A stretch of 29,389 nt of DNA. Source: Bacteroidales bacterium. GTDB taxonomy: Bacteria; Bacteroidota; Bacteroidia; Bacteroidales; VadinHA17. The notes below the pieces were generated by a model. The model worked only from the letters and a program-made list of their open reading frames with translations. It did not search any database and was not told the DNA's origin. Below are positions 14,413 through 23,497 of the stretch, one piece after another. Position numbers and translations under genes: made by a program. Numbering within the stretch: position 1 is the first letter of the stretch; every line of letters starts with the position of its first letter. The stretch is taken from positions 1-29,389 of the forward strand of contig JAUYBT010000140.1 of NCBI GenBank assembly GCA_030692905.1. Direction: 5' to 3'.

Positions 14413-17226
14413 TTATTTTGCCGGTTTGAAAATCAGATCGACGACATCTGCCTTCTTGAACATTTTACCGGCAATCTTCCTGATATCCTTAACTGTGTAT
14501 GATTTAAGAATGTTTTCATAGTTTGCCGGATCGTTAGAGTTGATACCGTAACTATAGTATCTGCTTAAAATACCCAGCCAGTATGCGTTATGCATTTTGT
14601 TTTCTTCTCTGGTTTTCAATATATTACTGACCGTTTTATCGAGATTTTCCTTACTCGGCCCATTTTTCTGCATGTTATCCAATTCGCGGTAAATGATCGC
14701 TTTCAGATCATTGGCACGAGCTGGATCGCAATCGAAAGAAATGACTCCTTCTCCGATCTGAACAGGCCTTTTCTGAGATGACAGGGATACATCGACACCA
14801 TATGTTCCACCTTTATCTTCCCTTACCTTTTCAGTATAGACAATATCAAGAACTCCCTTAATAACTTCAAGTCCGAGGTAGTTATTCGGATTATATTTCA
14901 TGTCCTCTGCGAAAGAGATGAAGACAGTTGATTTGGGTATTGTAAGAGGTAAGCTTATTTCTTTGGTGATCTTTCCTTTTGGTTGTTCAACTTTCCTGTC
15001 AATCCATGTCTCAATACGTCCTCTGGATGGAAGTGAACCAATATATTTTTCAACCATTGGAATTACCGTTTCCTGCTCAATATTACCCACTAAAAAGAAT
15101 GTAAACTCATCTGCGTTATTAAACCGGTCGGTATAAATTTTCTGGATATCATCAAGAGTAATTTTGCCTATTGTTTCCTTCGTAAAAATGGGTGTTCTGG
15201 GGTTATAACCGGTTGTTATTAATGATATACTATCACTTTTTATTTTGTCAGGATCTTTTTCCATATTACCAAAAAATGCGGTATTTCTTCCGATTATGGC
15301 ATCGTGTGCCACTTTATCGAACCTTGGGTGGGCCAGGCACAGATAGAGGAGCTGCATCATCGTTTCAAAATCCTTTAGTGTGGAGGATCCACTGATCGAT
15401 TCAGCAGTTTCACTCAAAGCAACTTCTACACTTGCATTTTTACCGGCAAGCATCTTTTGTAATGCAATATTATCATAATCACCCGCTCCGTACATCGAAA
15501 CTATTGGCAAAAAATTTGCCGGCAGTACAAGATTATTATCGAGTTTGGATATACCTCCGAAGCTGAATGCAGAGAGTATAATATTATCCCTTTCGTAATC
15601 GGCTTTCCTGTAAACCACTTTTACATTATTGGCAAGAGTCCATTCCACAGCGTCAAACTGTGTGAGAGAAACAGTTTTCACAATTTTAGAACCTTTCAGC
15701 TCTTCATTAATTAAAGATGCTCCAAGGGCTTTGTCCTCATAAGGTGTCATCTGGGAATTTTTAACTTTAGTAATAATATCCAGAGCTTCTTGTTCCGACA
15801 GATGCTTAATATTACTACCTTCAAGTCCCTGTACGACAATGGTCCTGTTCTCATCAATCATCAGTTCTTTAAATCTCGCACTGATCTCATCAGCGGTAAT
15901 CCCATCCATGACCTGTTTATAAAATGCAAGATCAAAATCTGCCGATGTTGCAGGTTCCCCGGTAAGAAAATAATTCTGAATCCATTCGACATAGGTATCA
16001 TTTGAAATCTTGTCTTTTTGTTTGAAGGTATTTTCAAGGTTCGAAAGATTTCTTGCTTTTGCACGGTCAAGCTCTCCCTTACCAAAACCAAATCTTTTAG
16101 CTCTTTCGGCTTCTGTATAAATTGCCTCAAGAGCCACAGCTTCTTCATTCTGTCGTGCTGCGGCTGATATTGAAAATGCATCATACTCTCTGGCGTAGTA
16201 CCCACCGAATGATACAGAACCAGTGACGAAAGGAGGATTTTCTTTCTGTAAAAGTTCGCCAACCCTTGTGTTTATCATTGAATTCATAAGGGAAACAAGA
16301 ATGCCGTCGCGTACATATTTAAGATTTTTTCCGGAGGCGGGCACTGCTTTATGAAGTGCGACTACAGAAACTGATGTTTGCGGAGCTTCTTTATCCTGGG
16401 CAAGAACGAAGTTTGTTTCCTTATGGTAAGGCACTTCAACCGGATTTCTGGGGGAAGGATTTTCGACTGCGGGAATAGTCGAAAAAAGTTCCTTTATTTT
16501 TGCTTCCACTTCGTCAACATTTATATCGCCTACAATAGCAATCGCCTGCAGGTCGGTACGATACCACTGGTGATAATAATTACGCAAAGTGTTATAAGAG
16601 AAATTTTTAATTACATCAAGATTCCCAATAATATCCCGTTCAGCATATTTTGAACCTTTTAATATAACAGGAATAACCTCGAATATCATTCGCCGGCTTG
16701 CATTTTTGCTTGTCCTCCATTCCTCTCCAATTACTCCGCGTTCAAGATCAATCTCCTTATCAGAAAGGGTAATATAATCAGACCAATCGTTAAGAATAAG
16801 CAGACATGAATCAACAAGGCCGGGTACATCGACCGGAACATTACTCAGGTTATATACTGTTTCATCAAAACCTGTGTATGCATTAATATTTCTGCCGAAT
16901 GCAACACCGTGTTTTTCGAGGCCACTTATAATCCCTTTTCCGGGGAAATGGGTTGTCCCGTTGAAAGCCATATGCTCAAGAAAATGTGCCAGGCCGTTCT
17001 GGTCATCGTTTTCCAGAATTGCACCGACATTCTGGATAATATAAAAGCTGGCCCTCTTTTCGGGTTCTTTGTTTTTGCGGATGAAGTAGGTCAATCCGTT
17101 ATTCAGTTTCCCGATTCTGATATCAGGGTCTATGGGAGCTGATTTAGTCAGATCAGCTTGTGCCACAATGTTGACAGGTATTAAAAATAAAGCAACAAGG
17201 ATTAAGAATGACTTGATTGTTTTCAT
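14413..17226 (-). CDS. M16 family zinc metalloprotease, two-repeat PqqL-like form
   Basis: A 937-residue protein with an N-terminal signal peptide (hydrophobic to about residue 22, ending VAQ), so it acts in the periplasm or outside the cell. The inverted zinc motif HFLEH (81-85) supplies His81, Glu84 and His85, and Glu162 lies exactly 77 residues after His85 as in the HxxEHx76E rule; zinc and catalysis are therefore intact. A second, inactive M16 half follows (about 520-937), so one chain makes the clam-shell. These enzymes degrade small peptides. It is 52 nt downstream of the deoxynucleoside kinase and ends at a probable terminator. Confidence 0.93.
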   Translation of the reverse strand: MKTIKSFLILVALFLIPVNIVAQADLTKSAPIDPDIRIGKLNNGLTYFIRKNKEPEKRASFYIIQNVGAILENDDQNGLAHFLEHMAFNGTTHFPGKGIISGLEKHGVAFGRNINAYTGFDETVYNLSNVPVDVPGLVDSCLLILNDWSDYITLSDKEIDLERGVIGEEWRTSKNASRRMIFEVIPVILKGSKYAERDIIGNLDVIKNFSYNTLRNYYHQWYRTDLQAIAIVGDINVDEVEAKIKELFSTIPAVENPSPRNPVEVPYHKETNFVLAQDKEAPQTSVSVVALHKAVPASGKNLKYVRDGILVSLMNSMINTRVGELLQKENPPFVTGSVSFGGYYAREYDAFSISAAARQNEEAVALEAIYTEAERAKRFGFGKGELDRAKARNLSNLENTFKQKDKISNDTYVEWIQNYFLTGEPATSADFDLAFYKQVMDGITADEISARFKELMIDENRTIVVQGLEGSNIKHLSEQEALDIITKVKNSQMTPYEDKALGASLINEELKGSKIVKTVSLTQFDAVEWTLANNVKVVYRKADYERDNIILSAFSFGGISKLDNNLVLPANFLPIVSMYGAGDYDNIALQKMLAGKNASVEVALSETAESISGSSTLKDFETMMQLLYLCLAHPRFDKVAHDAIIGRNTAFFGNMEKDPDKIKSDSISLITTGYNPRTPIFTKETIGKITLDDIQKIYTDRFNNADEFTFFLVGNIEQETVIPMVEKYIGSLPSRGRIETWIDRKVEQPKGKITKEISLPLTIPKSTVFISFAEDMKYNPNNYLGLEVIKGVLDIVYTEKVREDKGGTYGVDVSLSSQKRPVQIGEGVISFDCDPARANDLKAIIYRELDNMQKNGPSKENLDKTVSNILKTREENKMHNAYWLGILSRYYSYGINSNDPANYENILKSYTVKDIRKIAGKMFKKADVVDLIFKPAK

Positions 17227-17278
17227 TGCAGCAAATTTAGAGTTGTTAAATAAATATAATCGTAAGCACTTTACATCT

Positions 17279-17893
17279 TTAAAAAAGTCCGTGAAGCTCT
17301 GCGTTTATTTTATCAATTACCTCGCTGAGATGGGCACTGTTATTAGGAAAGTTATAATGATCGGCCTCAATTATCAGAACCTTGCCAAGGGCGTAAGATT
17401 CCATCCACGCTTCGTACCGTTCATTAAGTCTCTTTAGGTAATCGATACGGATAGAACTTTCATATTCCCGCCCACGTTTCTGGATCTGGTTCACAAGAGT
17501 CGGAACAGAAGCTCTTAGGTAAAGGAGAAGGTCAGGAGGTTGTACCAGCGAACTCATCATCTTAAAAAGCTTTGAATAGTTATCAAAGTCGCGGGTCGAC
17601 ATCAGTCCCATTGAATGAAGGTTCGGAGCGAAAATGTAAGCATCCTCATAAATGGTTCTGTCCTGAATAATGGTTTTGTCGGATTTTCTGATTTCAAGGA
17701 TCTGACTGAAGCGGGAATTCAGAAAATAGATCTGCAGGTTAAACGACCAGCGCTGCATATCTTCATAAAAATCATTAAGATATGGATTGTCGTCAACATC
17801 TTCATAATGAGCCACCCACCCGTACTGTTTTGCAAGCAGTCCTGCCAGTGTTGTTTTGCCCGATCCGATATTTCCCGCAATAGCTATATGCAT
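17279..17893 (-). CDS. Deoxynucleoside kinase
   Basis: A 204-residue kinase of the dCK/dGK/dNK family. GNIGSGKTT (7-15) is the P-loop, Glu31 in YEDVDDNPYL contacts the sugar, DRTIYEDA (78-85) holds the DR motif that binds substrate, and RGREYE in the last third is the LID arginine region. It phosphorylates a deoxynucleoside 5' hydroxyl in cytoplasmic salvage. Base preference is not readable. Start ATG 17893; the upstream GH3 gene is 191 bp away and the interval carries short A/T repeats. Bacteroidota genomes often encode one or two such kinases. Confidence 0.92.
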   Translation of the reverse strand: MHIAIAGNIGSGKTTLAGLLAKQYGWVAHYEDVDDNPYLNDFYEDMQRWSFNLQIYFLNSRFSQILEIRKSDKTIIQDRTIYEDAYIFAPNLHSMGLMSTRDFDNYSKLFKMMSSLVQPPDLLLYLRASVPTLVNQIQKRGREYESSIRIDYLKRLNERYEAWMESYALGKVLIIEADHYNFPNNSAHLSEVIDKINAELHGLF

Positions 17894-18001
17894 ATTTAAA
17901 ATTGTTACTTTAAACAGGTTATAAAAATACTAAAAATTGATATAAATTTTGAAGTTTTAGAAAGATATAAAAAGTGCCTGAAGTCAGGAGTGCAATAACA
18001 A

Positions 18002-18034
18002 TTTGAAAATGATTTAATTTGAAAATTTGAAAAT
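18002..18034. repeat. Three copies of TTTGAAAAT upstream of the deoxynucleoside kinase
   Basis: The 9-mer TTTGAAAAT occurs at 18002-18010, 18018-18026 and 18026-18034, two of them followed by GA. The interval 17894-18084 holds this array, a small CCTGAAGTCAGG palindrome and an AGCCTAAGGCT palindrome, and no gene. Similar AATTTGAAAAT strings are familiar from other Bacteroidota intergenic regions, by recollection only. Confidence 0.6.
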
Positions 18035-18084
18035 GAAAAGCCTAAGGCTATTTGAATTCATGCAATACGTCATTTTTTAGTTGA

Positions 18085-19608
18085 TTAGACTCTTCTTATT
18101 CCTGCAATAACATATAGATCTTCAATATATTCGCGAGAATTTGAAAGCCGTGGTACTTTATTTTGTCCTCCAAATTTGTTATTCGCCTTTAACCATTTAT
18201 TAAACGTTCCTGCCGGGACTGACCTGACAACAGGTATAACAAGATTAAGATCTTTATACCTTTTAGCTTCGTAATCGGAGTTAACTGATTTAAGCGAATT
18301 ATCAAGGGACTCAATAAACTTTCCAAAATCTGCAGGCTCTTTTTCGAATTCAATTATCCATTCATGAGATCCTTTTGAAGATATGTTCATGAAAACAGGG
18401 CCGGCAGTATATTCCGTAATTACTGCACCTGTTGATTTACAGGCTGATTCAAGAGCCTTATCAGCATTGTCAATTATCACCTCTTCACCAAAGACATTAA
18501 TAAAATGCTTTGTGCGTCCCGAAATTTTTAACCTGTGAGGATTCAGGCAGGTAAAAACGATTGTATCACCCATCATATATCTCCAGAGGCCGCCGTTGGT
18601 TGAAATGATTATTGCATAGTTTACCTCTTTTTCAACTTCACCGATAGTATAAACAGGAGGAGAGTCTGAGTCTATTTTGTCAGCCGGGACAAATTCATAA
18701 AAAATTCCATAATCGAGCATAAGGAGCATATCACTTCTCCCGGGGTCGTCCTGAATTCCAAAGAAACCTTCGGAGGCGTTATATGTCTCCATATAATTCA
18801 TCTGGTCGCCGTTGATAAGTTTTTTATACTGCTCGCGATAAGGAGCAAAGCTTATCCCTCCATGGAAAAAGACCTCTAGATTAGGCCAGACATCGAGCAG
18901 ATTTGATTTTCCGGTATAAGCAAGTATTTGTTTTATTAAAACGAGGTACCAGGAAGGGACACCTGATATATTCGTTACATTTTCATTAATGGTTGATTTT
19001 GTAATAAGTTCAAGCTTCTCTTCGAAATCTTCCAGAAGGGCAATCTTCTGTTTTGGTGTTCTGATTATTTCTACCCAGAAAGGAGCATTTTTTATAAGTA
19101 TAGCTGACAGATCGCCGTATAAAGAATCATTACTGAACGGATTCATTTTATGACTTCCTCCCAGGGTAAGACTCTTGCCGGAGAATATGCGGGTGCCGGG
19201 TCTCTGCATTGTGTAGATAGCAAGGATATCTTTTGCTGCTCTGTAATGACAATCTTCAAGTGCTTCACAACTCATCGGGATGAACTTGCTTTTTGTGGTT
19301 GTAGTTCCGGACGATTTTGCAAACCACCTGATTTCGCCCGGCCATAAAAGATTGGTCTCTCCCTTACGAAGTCTTTCAACATAAGGTATAATATCCTCAT
19401 AAGTCTGAACCGGAAACCGCGATTGATACTCCCTGATCGATGTGATAGAAGAGTAACTGAATTTTCTCCCCCATTCTGTTAATGCAGCTTTTGCAAGAAG
19501 CTGGTATAAAGTCTCCTGCTGTGTTTCGAAAGGATATTTTTTAAACAGTTCTATCTGATTTATTCGCTTGACATTAAGCCAGTTAATTATAAATGGAATA
19601 ATCGCCAT
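18085..19608 (-). CDS. GH3 family protein (acyl-adenylate/amide synthetase fold)
   Basis: A 507-residue protein named after plant GH3 enzymes that conjugate acids to amino acids. SSGTTTTKSK (99-108) is the ATP-binding motif, with MNYMETYNASEGFFG in the middle and GGLWRYMMGDTIVF further on matching the A5 and A7-like motifs of the family. Bacterial members are common in Bacteroidota, but their substrates are largely unknown. It has no signal peptide despite a hydrophobic first ten residues. It lies 59 nt after recO on the same strand and probably belongs to that operon's tail. Confidence 0.9.
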   Translation of the reverse strand: MAIIPFIINWLNVKRINQIELFKKYPFETQQETLYQLLAKAALTEWGRKFSYSSITSIREYQSRFPVQTYEDIIPYVERLRKGETNLLWPGEIRWFAKSSGTTTTKSKFIPMSCEALEDCHYRAAKDILAIYTMQRPGTRIFSGKSLTLGGSHKMNPFSNDSLYGDLSAILIKNAPFWVEIIRTPKQKIALLEDFEEKLELITKSTINENVTNISGVPSWYLVLIKQILAYTGKSNLLDVWPNLEVFFHGGISFAPYREQYKKLINGDQMNYMETYNASEGFFGIQDDPGRSDMLLMLDYGIFYEFVPADKIDSDSPPVYTIGEVEKEVNYAIIISTNGGLWRYMMGDTIVFTCLNPHRLKISGRTKHFINVFGEEVIIDNADKALESACKSTGAVITEYTAGPVFMNISSKGSHEWIIEFEKEPADFGKFIESLDNSLKSVNSDYEAKRYKDLNLVIPVVRSVPAGTFNKWLKANNKFGGQNKVPRLSNSREYIEDLYVIAGIRRV

Positions 19609-19667
19609 TATATGATCTGTTTGATGTCTAAAGATATATAAAAAACTTCAGGGTGATGACTTTAAAT

Positions 19668-20393
19668 TCAGCTGAAAACCTCTTTCAGCACTTCAAGCGA
19701 ATTTATTTTTTTCAGTCCCGGAAGGTGAAGCGAATAGTATCTTACGAGGGTTTCCAGGACTTCATTTCGCAGAGTCCCGGTAAGGATTATGTTGCTCACG
19801 GTGTCATATGATGCCACAAAAAAGTCTGCAAGTATATTTGAAACTTCCCCGGTTGCATAATTGCCATGAACGGGAGGAATTGGAACAAAAATGCCATTTG
19901 TCATATCAAAAAATGAATCGTTTTTATTTGTTCTTGGACCAGGTTCAAACCCAAGAAAACTGCTTAGTCCGGCAAGGAAAGCTATATGGAAATTTGCAAA
20001 GCCTTCTTTGCACCTGTCGAAGTAGATTATTGATTCTTCAATATAGTCGAACATCTCTTCATGTGGGCTTTCTTCCCTGAGAACGGAGGTTAAAACCTCA
20101 CAAAGGAAAATTGCAACACAACTCTTTTTTATATTTGAATGAATATCATAAGGTGTGAAAAAAACAGAAAATTCTTTCAGGATCTGCATTTCGCGTGATG
20201 CCTTATAGTACATCTCCAGATCAAGTATGAACATGGGTTGAAAAAGGATGTTATGTTTTCCAGCTTTCCTGTTTCTCATCCCTTTGATAAGAAAGGATTG
20301 CCTTCCGAATTTCCTCGTATACAACCGTGCAATAATACCGGAGTCGGTGTATTTTATCTGATGAAGTAATATTCCCCTGGTTTTCTCAAGCAT
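19668..20393 (-). CDS. recO: DNA repair protein RecO
   Basis: A 241-residue protein. The N-terminal OB fold reads LEKTRGILLHQIKYTDSGII and ARLYTRKFGRQSFLIKG (residues 2-40), a clear RecO signature, followed by a helical C-terminal domain. It loads RecA with RecF/RecR in recombinational repair. ATG 20393 is chosen over a TTG at 20414, because it starts 17 nt after the porZ stop and matches the family N-terminus. No zinc-finger cysteine set is visible. It sits between porZ and the GH3 gene. Confidence 0.9.
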   Translation of the reverse strand: MLEKTRGILLHQIKYTDSGIIARLYTRKFGRQSFLIKGMRNRKAGKHNILFQPMFILDLEMYYKASREMQILKEFSVFFTPYDIHSNIKKSCVAIFLCEVLTSVLREESPHEEMFDYIEESIIYFDRCKEGFANFHIAFLAGLSSFLGFEPGPRTNKNDSFFDMTNGIFVPIPPVHGNYATGEVSNILADFFVASYDTVSNIILTGTLRNEVLETLVRYYSLHLPGLKKINSLEVLKEVFS

Positions 20394-20410
20394 AATGTCC
20401 AATGATTTAT

Positions 20411-22699
20411 TCAAATTACCAGCATTTTCGTTACAAACGACTGAGTGCCATCATTGCTGGCACAGAAAACCAGGTAGACTCCGGTAGCGACACGGCTGCC
20501 ATTGTATGTTTTCAGATCCCATGTAGCCAGACCTCCGTCAGATACCGTTTCATACACAAGGTTTCCACTGATATCGGTTATCCTGATCTGCGAATCACTC
20601 ATAAGTCCGGTTATTGTTACGTTCCCTGTGAAATCTTCCCTTACCGGATTCGGGAAGGTATAAACATTTGTAAATTTTTCTTCTCCCTGGATAGCGTCAC
20701 CTCTCACTGACTGGACTCCTTTTAATGTACCGAACCAAACGTCTCCCGATTTATTATCAATAGCAAGGCTGACAATGGAATTTGAAAGTATCGGGCTGTT
20801 TTGTTCATTATAGTTTTTAATTTGAGTCGTTCCATCAGGGGAGAGAAGATAAGCTCCGGAGCTGGAAGTTCCAAGCCATTTTCTGTTGGCCCCGTCAACA
20901 GCGATTGATGATATTGTTTCAGTGACCAGCACATTATCAGCAAGACCTGTTCCGTCATTTCGTGGGATTTTTATCCGGAAAGCATTCAAGTCAGCATTGA
21001 ATACTTTTTCCGGATTGTAATAAACTAACGGACCCTGGTCTGTTCCAATCCAGATATTGCCATCGAGATCTTCTGCAATTGAATAGACAAATGAAATTGG
21101 CTTATTTTCAGTATCTTTCACAAGCATCTTCTTATACCTGTCATCGCTGAAAACATCCGGAGTATTATTGTCATCCAGAATAAATAGTCCATAACCTCTG
21201 GGCAGAACAATCCATTTATGCCCGTTTCTTGTAATAATAATATCTCCAACTGTCGGGGCATCAACTGTTACAGGATTCACAATCCAGCTGCCATCGGGTT
21301 TAAGGACTTTAATACTACCAGTTACTTCACTTTGAGTAATCCAGAGGTTTTTATTTTTATCCACTACCATACCGCAGATTCTTACATACGGTTGTCCGGG
21401 GATTATTGTCTGTAATGGTGAATTTGATTCCGTATATTGTTTTACAAGATTGTTATTTTCGTATTCAAGCAATCCTCCTCCCCAGGTTGATACAAAAAGA
21501 TGATTGCTGTTATCCGGATCTACAATGGCTCTCATGGCATCCTTGATTGTAGTGGATGAAAGGGAGGTCCAGCTATTATTTTCGTGGATGGATACCTGCA
21601 ACGGTTTTGAAAGGTTATTCCATGTAACATCGACAGCCCCTCCGCAAATTAGAGTTTTACCATTATATGAAGTGATACTATATGCATTATTGGAAGCTGG
21701 TCCGGGGAGAGTCAGTGCTGAAAAAACTGACATGTTTTCACCCCTGACAAGGCCGGAATTAATATCTGCAATCCATATATCAGTGCCATCAGCGACTGCT
21801 TGCGAAATATTTGGTGTTCCCCATCCATAAGAAGAGATAGTTTTATTAAATGAACCATCATTGTTATAATATTTTATTGAAGCAGAGGAAGAAATTGTAA
21901 ATCCGCTTTTTGCCAGGTCGAAAGATGTGTTATAAACACCGGGAAGGTATGAAAACAGATTACTAACTCCGGCTCCATCGATAGCATAGACTGAGTCGCC
22001 TCCCGAAAATGGATCTGACCGGTTAACATATAGCTTATTACCTGAAAAGATCTGTGATGTGTATTTCCCTTTTGGATTTGGCAGGATGTTTATAAGGCTC
22101 CAGTTTCCGAAGTAAGATAAACCCGGATTAGAAAGGTCAGCAAAAAATACCCCGTTTCCTGTGGCAGCATAAATTTTACTGTTTCCAAATGCTATGTCCC
22201 ACACCTCTGCATTTGCGGAACCGCTTCCCGGTTTCCAGGTATCATAAATCTCCTTTTTAATAATATCCACAACAATAATTCCGAAGCTGCATGCCAGGTA
22301 TGCATATTTCCCGTTTGTCCTGATCCTGTTGATCTCTTTCTTCCCCGGGATATATTTTCTGCTGATGTCGGAGATATTATAAATTATATAGTTTTTTACG
22401 AGGTCTACATTTGTACTGGTGTAGGCAATAATGAGTGTTTTGTTCTCTTCCGACCAGGCTATTGTGCTTATTCCGGTTTCAGTGAGTCCGTTAATGCGCG
22501 ACATTTTTTTAAGCTCCGCAAACTCTTTGTTATAAACAATTATTGACGAACCGGTTGAAGCATACACTTCCTTTGTCCCGACAGCAACACTTTTAGTGGT
22601 ATTATATATAAGATGGTCCGACCATGTTCCAACAGGTGTTTGTCCCTGCAAATGCAAAATCGAAAGTAATAATACTGGTATAGACAAAAATCTTCCCAT
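20411..22699 (-). CDS. porZ: PorZ-like type IX secretion system protein (beta-propeller, T9SS sorting domain)
   Basis: A 762-residue exported protein: signal peptide MGRFLSIPVLLLSILHLQGQ, then GTWSDHLIYNTTKSVAVG, the characteristic PorZ N-terminus. The body consists of repeated propeller blades (for example GNIWIGTDQGPLVYY, RKWLGTSSSGAYLL and GDVWFGTLKGVQSV). The last about 90 residues are a type A C-terminal sorting domain (TFPNPV near its start, ending KMLVI). In Porphyromonas gingivalis PorZ belongs to the PorU/V/Q/Z attachment complex that links cargo to anionic LPS at the cell surface. ATG 22699 is preferred over a TTG at 22714. It lies 15 nt after rdgB and 17 nt before recO, so the three form one operon. 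Plain two-component-regulator propeller proteins share the blades, but the N-terminus favours PorZ. Confidence 0.85.
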   Translation of the reverse strand: MGRFLSIPVLLLSILHLQGQTPVGTWSDHLIYNTTKSVAVGTKEVYASTGSSIIVYNKEFAELKKMSRINGLTETGISTIAWSEENKTLIIAYTSTNVDLVKNYIIYNISDISRKYIPGKKEINRIRTNGKYAYLACSFGIIVVDIIKKEIYDTWKPGSGSANAEVWDIAFGNSKIYAATGNGVFFADLSNPGLSYFGNWSLINILPNPKGKYTSQIFSGNKLYVNRSDPFSGGDSVYAIDGAGVSNLFSYLPGVYNTSFDLAKSGFTISSSASIKYYNNDGSFNKTISSYGWGTPNISQAVADGTDIWIADINSGLVRGENMSVFSALTLPGPASNNAYSITSYNGKTLICGGAVDVTWNNLSKPLQVSIHENNSWTSLSSTTIKDAMRAIVDPDNSNHLFVSTWGGGLLEYENNNLVKQYTESNSPLQTIIPGQPYVRICGMVVDKNKNLWITQSEVTGSIKVLKPDGSWIVNPVTVDAPTVGDIIITRNGHKWIVLPRGYGLFILDDNNTPDVFSDDRYKKMLVKDTENKPISFVYSIAEDLDGNIWIGTDQGPLVYYNPEKVFNADLNAFRIKIPRNDGTGLADNVLVTETISSIAVDGANRKWLGTSSSGAYLLSPDGTTQIKNYNEQNSPILSNSIVSLAIDNKSGDVWFGTLKGVQSVRGDAIQGEEKFTNVYTFPNPVREDFTGNVTITGLMSDSQIRITDISGNLVYETVSDGGLATWDLKTYNGSRVATGVYLVFCASNDGTQSFVTKMLVI

Positions 22700-22714
22700 T
22701 AGAAAAACAAACAA

Positions 22715-23317
22715 TTAAATCGTCTCTTTATTGTTTGAAAGTGTGTACTGATTTAAAAACTCTCTTAGTTTTTCAAAAGCTCTTGCCCTGTGTGAAATTG
22801 TATTTTTTTCGTCAAGTTCCATTTCAGCGAATGTTTGTTTTTTCCCGTCAGGAATAAAAACCGGGTCATAACCAAAGCCTTCTTTTCCTCTTTTTTCACT
22901 GATAATGGTACCTGTAACAATACCCTCAAAAAGGTACTCTTTTTTTTCAAAGATCAGTGCAATGACCGTTCTGAACCTTGCCTTCCGGTTTTCTGTACTA
23001 CCAAGCAGGGACAGTACTTTTTCGATATTTGCCGATGGATCTTTACTTTCTCCGGCAAACCTGGCAGAGTGGACTCCGGGTAATCCGTTCAAAGCATCTG
23101 TTTCAAGGCCGGTATCGTCGGCAAAGACATTCATTCCTGTTGCATTATGAATATACCTGGCTTTGGAAAGAGCATTTCCTTCAAGAAGAGATTCGTCTTC
23201 AGGAATACCTTCCTTAATATTTATATCACTCAGGCTCAGAAGAGTAAAGCTGTTGCCGAGGATATTTTTTATTTCCCTTATCTTATGTTCGTTATTGGAT
23301 GCGAAGACTATTGTCAT
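22715..23317 (-). CDS. rdgB: XTP/dITP diphosphatase (RdgB/HAM1 family)
   Basis: A 200-residue protein: SNNEHKIREI (7-16) is the nucleotide triphosphate site, FADDTGLE (65-72) carries the metal-binding and catalytic aspartates, and FGYDPVF (148-154) is the base-recognition motif. It hydrolyses non-canonical XTP, dITP and ITP to monophosphates, keeping them out of DNA. It is the first gene of the minus-strand rdgB-porZ-recO unit, preceded by a -7 box 21 nt upstream of ATG 23317. Confidence 0.95.
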   Translation of the reverse strand: MTIVFASNNEHKIREIKNILGNSFTLLSLSDINIKEGIPEDESLLEGNALSKARYIHNATGMNVFADDTGLETDALNGLPGVHSARFAGESKDPSANIEKVLSLLGSTENRKARFRTVIALIFEKKEYLFEGIVTGTIISEKRGKEGFGYDPVFIPDGKKQTFAEMELDEKNTISHRARAFEKLREFLNQYTLSNNKETI

Positions 23318-23337
23318 AAACTATTATCATTAACGTG

Positions 23338-23345
23338 CAAAAGTA
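23338..23345 (-). promoter_or_regulatory. -7 box of the rdgB-porZ-recO operon
   Basis: On the minus strand TACTTTTG matches TAnnTTTG perfectly, with expected transcription start near 23331 and a leader of only about 14 nt. No TTG at the normal distance was found, so the call rests on one box. Confidence 0.4.
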
Positions 23346-23364
23346 CTCAAAATTGAGCTTTCCT

Positions 23365-23395
23365 TTTGGCCTGACTATTTTAAGTGCTACATTTG
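23365..23395 (+). promoter_or_regulatory. Promoter of the aminotransferase-ftsX-uppP-truB-queA run
   Basis: TTTG (23365-23368), a 19-nt spacer and TACATTTG (23388-23395) match both Bacteroidota boxes perfectly. Transcription would start near 23402, giving a leader of about 95 nt before ATG 23498. It is back to back with the rdgB box. Confidence 0.65.
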
Positions 23396-23497
23396 GATTA
23401 GTAAAAGGCAAGATAATTATTTATGTCTTATCTAAAAGGTTGAATTTTATTTGTATGTTTTAAAAATGTACTTTTACAGCATATTTTAACAGGTTAC

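Noticed and set aside
16378..17437. Several frames of 77-101 codons on the plus strand
   Set aside because: They are antisense to the M16 protease and deoxynucleoside kinase genes, whose motifs are intact, and have no domain of their own.
18051..18061. AGCCTAAGGCT palindrome as terminator after the GH3 gene
   Set aside because: The stem is four to five pairs with almost no loop and only a short T-run.
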